64,000 bases of DNA from Pseudomonas corrugata (GTDB lineage: Bacteria; Pseudomonadota; Gammaproteobacteria; Pseudomonadales; Pseudomonadaceae), in NCBI RefSeq assembly GCF_001269905.1, contig NZ_LHVK01000007.1, forward strand, positions 248,001 through 312,000, read 5' to 3'. The notes beneath the pieces are model-generated. The model was given only the letters and a program-made list of their open reading frames with translations, was not told the DNA's origin and made no database searches. This document shows positions 60,865 to 64,000 of this stretch, piece after piece. Numbering within the stretch: the first letter of the stretch is position 1; each line of letters opens with the position of its first letter. The translations under genes and the position numbers were made by a program.

Positions 60865-62262
60865 TCAGCCATGGAACTGCGAAGCCAACTCCCGCAGCAA
60901 CACTTCAGCTTCCAGCACTTTGCTGACCACATCGTTAGCCTTCTCCCGCGTCAAGCCCACACGCTCGAGCAGTGCATCGGGAATCTCTTCGTCCGGGCCT
61001 GAGCCGACGCTACGGGCCCGCAGCAGGCGCACGGCCAGGCATACCAGGTTCGGGTAGGCGGCATAGTCGCCGTCGTAGTGCGGGTCGTGCTGGAAGCGCA
61101 GGGCGGTGGCCAGTTCGTCGGGCATGTCCCAGTAACGCATCAGCCAGGCGCCGATCTGTTCGCGGCTGATGCCCAGCAGGTGTTGTTCCACGTAGCTGTG
61201 GCACAGGTGCGGGTTGACCTCCAGGTGGCGGCAGATCAACGAGAAGTGCGGCGGGAACACGTGGGCCAGCAGCAAGTAGCCGAAATTGTGCAGCAGGCCG
61301 GACAGGTACGTCAGGCCGCCTTCCGGGCGCTGAGCACGGGGCATGGCGCGGGTCAGGCCTTCGATGACGGCGGCGGTGTAGATCGACTGCTGCCAGTACG
61401 GCGTGGCGTGCTGCGGGTGGTCCTTGGGCAGGCTCAGGGTCTTGCCCAGGGCGAGGCCCAGCGCCAGGTTGATCACCAGGTCGAAGCCCAGCACCCGGAC
61501 GATGGCGTCTTCCACCGAACGGATCTTGCCCGGCGAGGCGTAGTAGGGCGATGCCGCCCAGCTCACCACCTGCGCGGCCAGGGCCGGGTCGGTTTCGACG
61601 ACACCGGTGATGTCGTCGATGGTGGCGTCAGGGTCGACCCGCAGCTTGATGATTTTTTGCGCGGTTTCCGCCAGCGGCGGGATTTCGATGGTTTCTTCCA
61701 GTCGTTGCTGGATCCGGCGCGCGGTGAAAGCCTGTACAGCCTGGGTGATTTCCGCGCGGTCGTCGTGCGGGCGGTCCAGGTTTGGGGTGACATTGCTCAC
61801 GGGCTCGCCGAACGTCGCGGCGCTGGCCTTGGTGAGCATGCTCTTGAAGGCCTCGCTGGTGATTTCCAGCAGCACCCCCGGCTCACCCGAATGGATCAGC
61901 AGCTTGGGCTCGCGCAGCAGGCTTTCTTCGTACAGACACGGCGAGCTGGTCAGCGCCGGCAGGCCGGGTAGCAGGCTCAGGTTGTGTTTGCCGAGCATGC
62001 GCTCCAGGCGTTCGGTCGGTACTGCCGTGAGTTTGCGACCGGTGAGTTCGGCCAGGCGGTTGAGGTCCAGGAGCTGGCTTTGTGGAAACAGCACCATGAG
62101 CGCGCCTACGGCGTCGTGCAGCAGAACCGCCTGTACTTTGCGGGCGGGATTCAGGCTCGGTCGTTCGGTCACTTCGTCAAAGCCGATGCCTAATTTCTCG
62201 AGCAGCTGCCGAATCACTGACGGAGCGTGCGGAATTTCGGGGGCGAGGGCAGCTTCAGTCAT
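60865..62262 (-). CDS. HDOD-domain protein with N-terminal YbaK-like domain
   Basis: 465 residues. The first 150 resemble a YbaK/aminoacyl-tRNA-deacylase-like module (I-R-Q-L-L-E-K-L-G-I and V-Q-A-V-L-L-H-D-A-V-G at the start). An HDOD domain (about 185-400) follows, with I-P-P-L-A-E-T-A-Q-K-I-I-K-L, L-A-A-Q-V-V-S-W-A and Y-L-S-G-L-L-H-N-F-G-Y-L. The HD metal pair is replaced (L-L-H-N instead of H-D), so it is a signalling rather than hydrolytic protein. Partner unknown. Confidence 0.85.
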   Translation of the reverse strand: MTEAALAPEIPHAPSVIRQLLEKLGIGFDEVTERPSLNPARKVQAVLLHDAVGALMVLFPQSQLLDLNRLAELTGRKLTAVPTERLERMLGKHNLSLLPGLPALTSSPCLYEESLLREPKLLIHSGEPGVLLEITSEAFKSMLTKASAATFGEPVSNVTPNLDRPHDDRAEITQAVQAFTARRIQQRLEETIEIPPLAETAQKIIKLRVDPDATIDDITGVVETDPALAAQVVSWAASPYYASPGKIRSVEDAIVRVLGFDLVINLALGLALGKTLSLPKDHPQHATPYWQQSIYTAAVIEGLTRAMPRAQRPEGGLTYLSGLLHNFGYLLLAHVFPPHFSLICRHLEVNPHLCHSYVEQHLLGISREQIGAWLMRYWDMPDELATALRFQHDPHYDGDYAAYPNLVCLAVRLLRARSVGSGPDEEIPDALLERVGLTREKANDVVSKVLEAEVLLRELASQFHG

Positions 62263-62341
62263 GGTCTGTATCCGTTTTCCTACAAGTCGAGCAGTATAAC
62301 CAGCTTGCCGAGGCAGGTGCGCCCGGAAACTGCGAGCATGC

Positions 62342-64000
62342 TCACACTTGGCCGTATTGCTGCCCGTGGCGCAGCCAGCGGTCCAGCAGCGGGCTGACGT
62401 GGTCGGGCCAGCGTTCCAGCAGAGCCTGGGCGGCGTCGCGTACCGCAGGGAGCAGATCGGCGTCGCGCATCAGGTCGGCTACCTTGAATTGAAGCAGACC
62501 GGTCTGGCGCGTGCCGAGCATTTCACCTGGGCCGCGCAACTCGAGGTCTTTTTCGGCGATGACGAAACCGTCATTGGTTTCACGCATGATACCCAGGCGC
62601 TGGCGGCCGATCTGCGACAGCGGCGGGTGATACAGCAACACGCAATGGCTGGCGGCGCTGCCCCGGCCGACCCGACCGCGTAGCTGGTGCAGCTGCGCGA
62701 GGCCCAGGCGCTCGGGGTTTTCGATAATCATCAGGCTGGCGTTGGGCACGTCCACACCGACTTCGATCACCGTGGTGGCGACCAGCAATTGCAGGGCTCC
62801 GGCCTTGAATTCGGCCATGACGGCGGCTTTTTCGGCGGGTTTCATGCGGCCGTGGATCAGCCCGACCTTCAACTCACCGAGGGCGGCGGTGAGGTCTTCG
62901 TAAGTGGTTTCGGCGGCCTGACAGGTCAGCTCTTCGGATTCCTCGATCAACGTGCAGACCCAGTAGGCCTGCCGCCCCTCGGCGCAGGCGCTGCGCACCC
63001 GTTCGATCACTTCGACCCGCCGGGTATCGGTGACCAGCACGGTATTGACCGGGGTGCGTCCGGGGGGCAGTTCGTCGAGGATCGAGGTGTCGAGGTCAGC
63101 GTAGGCGCTCATGGCCAAGGTGCGCGGAATCGGCGTGGCGGTCATGATCAACTGATGCGGGCACATCCGCCCGCCCACGCCTTTCTGCCGCAGGGCCAGG
63201 CGTTGTTGCACGCCGAAGCGGTGCTGTTCGTCGATGATCACCAGGGCCAGGTTCTTGAACTGCACCTCGTCCTGGAACAGCGCATGGGTGCCCACCACCA
63301 TCGGTGCGCCTTCGGCGATCTGCGCCAGGGCGGCGATGCGGTTCTTGCCCTTGAGCTTGCCCGCCAGCCAGGCGACTTCGATGCCCAAGGGTTCGAGCCA
63401 GCGCTGGAAGGTGATGAAATGCTGCTCGGCGAGAATCTCGGTGGGCGCCATCAGCGCCACCTGGTAACCGGCCTCCAGGGCCTGGAGCGCGGCGAGTGCG
63501 GCGACCACCGTCTTGCCGGCACCCACGTCGCCCTGGATCAGCCGCAGCATTGGCTCGGGCTGGCTCAGGTCATAGGCGATTTCATTGCCGACCCGTTGCT
63601 GGGCTCCGGTTGGCGTGAAGCCCAGGTTGGCCAGGTAGCGCGCCGGCAGGTCCCGGGCCTTGGGCATGGCCGGGGCGCGCAGCGAACGCAGGCTTTCGCG
63701 CAGGCGTTGTTGCGACAGTTGGTGGGTCAGCAGCTCTTCGAAGGCCAGCCGGTGCTGGGCCCAGTGATGACCGAGGGCCAGTTCCTCGACATCGGCATCG
63801 GCTGGCGGGTGGTGCAGGTAACGAATCGCATCGGCCAGCGGTGCCAGTTGATAGTCTCGGGCCAGTTCCTTGGGCAGCCAGTCGGGCAGGCTGCTGGGGC
63901 CCAGCAGGGTCAGGGTCTGCTGGCAGAGCTGGCGCAAGCGTTGCTGAGTCAGGCCCTCGGTGAGCGGATAGACCGGGGTCAGGGTTTCGTCCACCGGCGG
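62342..64000 (-). CDS. recG: RecG, ATP-dependent DNA helicase (3' part)
   Basis: The last 552 codons; the frame runs open to the window edge, so about 140 N-terminal residues are missing. RecG remodels stalled replication forks and Holliday junctions. Visible are the end of the wedge domain, Walker A G-D-V-G-A-G-K-T, motif II I-I-D-E-Q-H-R-F-G-V-Q-Q-R, motif III T-A-T-P-I-P-R-T-L, and the C-terminal helicase motifs with V-G-V-D-V-P-N-A and Q-L-R-G-R-V-G-R-G. Confidence 0.97.
   Translation of the reverse strand, partial: PPVDETLTPVYPLTEGLTQQRLRQLCQQTLTLLGPSSLPDWLPKELARDYQLAPLADAIRYLHHPPADADVEELALGHHWAQHRLAFEELLTHQLSQQRLRESLRSLRAPAMPKARDLPARYLANLGFTPTGAQQRVGNEIAYDLSQPEPMLRLIQGDVGAGKTVVAALAALQALEAGYQVALMAPTEILAEQHFITFQRWLEPLGIEVAWLAGKLKGKNRIAALAQIAEGAPMVVGTHALFQDEVQFKNLALVIIDEQHRFGVQQRLALRQKGVGGRMCPHQLIMTATPIPRTLAMSAYADLDTSILDELPPGRTPVNTVLVTDTRRVEVIERVRSACAEGRQAYWVCTLIEESEELTCQAAETTYEDLTAALGELKVGLIHGRMKPAEKAAVMAEFKAGALQLLVATTVIEVGVDVPNASLMIIENPERLGLAQLHQLRGRVGRGSAASHCVLLYHPPLSQIGRQRLGIMRETNDGFVIAEKDLELRGPGEMLGTRQTGLLQFKVADLMRDADLLPAVRDAAQALLERWPDHVSPLLDRWLRHGQQYGQV

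Overview
The window is a GC-rich chromosomal segment from a Pseudomonas of the fluorescens group. The call rests on protein content, on gene order, and on the dense Pseudomonas-type REP repeats (core GTGGGAGCGAGCCTGCTCGCGA) in many gene gaps. Both ends are cut: it opens in the last codons of pstS and closes inside recG.

Region 1 (1-12.8 kb) is the phosphate block. pstS(end)-pstC-pstA-pstB-phoU run rightward, then a CheY-like response regulator and a secreted M23 peptidase. phoB-phoR and a CNNM/CBS membrane protein run leftward. PhoB boxes are visible in front of pstC and phoB. Region 2 (12.3-17.8 kb) is housekeeping: a small secreted repeat protein, ubiC-ubiA (ubiquinone), rubredoxin and its reductase, an HU protein, a small secreted protein and a methyltransferase. 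As I recall P. aeruginosa gene order, regions 1 and 2 and the right edge (SCP2-like protein, HDOD protein, recG) follow PA5368-PA5345.

Region 3 (17.9-57.8 kb) is a complete H1-type type VI secretion system (T6SS) lying inside that conserved order. Two divergent arms start near 40.0-40.4 kb. The left arm is tssA-tssB-tssC-hcp-[tae4-immunity lipoprotein]-tssE-tssF-tssG-clpV-vgrG-eag-rhs-immunity. The right arm is fha-tssJ-tssK-tssL-tssM-tagF-pppA-ppkA-tagT-tagS-tagR-tagQ, which builds the membrane complex and the threonine-phosphorylation switch. A second effector cassette (Eag chaperone, Tse6-like PAAR effector, candidate immunity protein, a 502-residue protein of unknown function) converges on the rhs end.

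Three effectors are recognisable: a Tae4 peptidoglycan amidase, an Rhs protein ending in a RES-like (NAD-consuming) domain, and a Tse6-like two-membrane-region PAAR protein with an unassigned toxin tip. The small protein after rhs resembles the toxin-binding domain of Xre/MbcA/ParS antitoxins, so a RES-Xre toxin-antitoxin pair may have been turned into an effector-immunity pair. I consider this the most interesting part of the window.

Region 4 (57.8-59.5 kb) is a non-coding block of about 0.5 kb repeated three times, with a variable CAAAG pentamer tract in each copy. After it come a DUF6124-like gene, the SCP2-like gene, the HDOD gene and recG.
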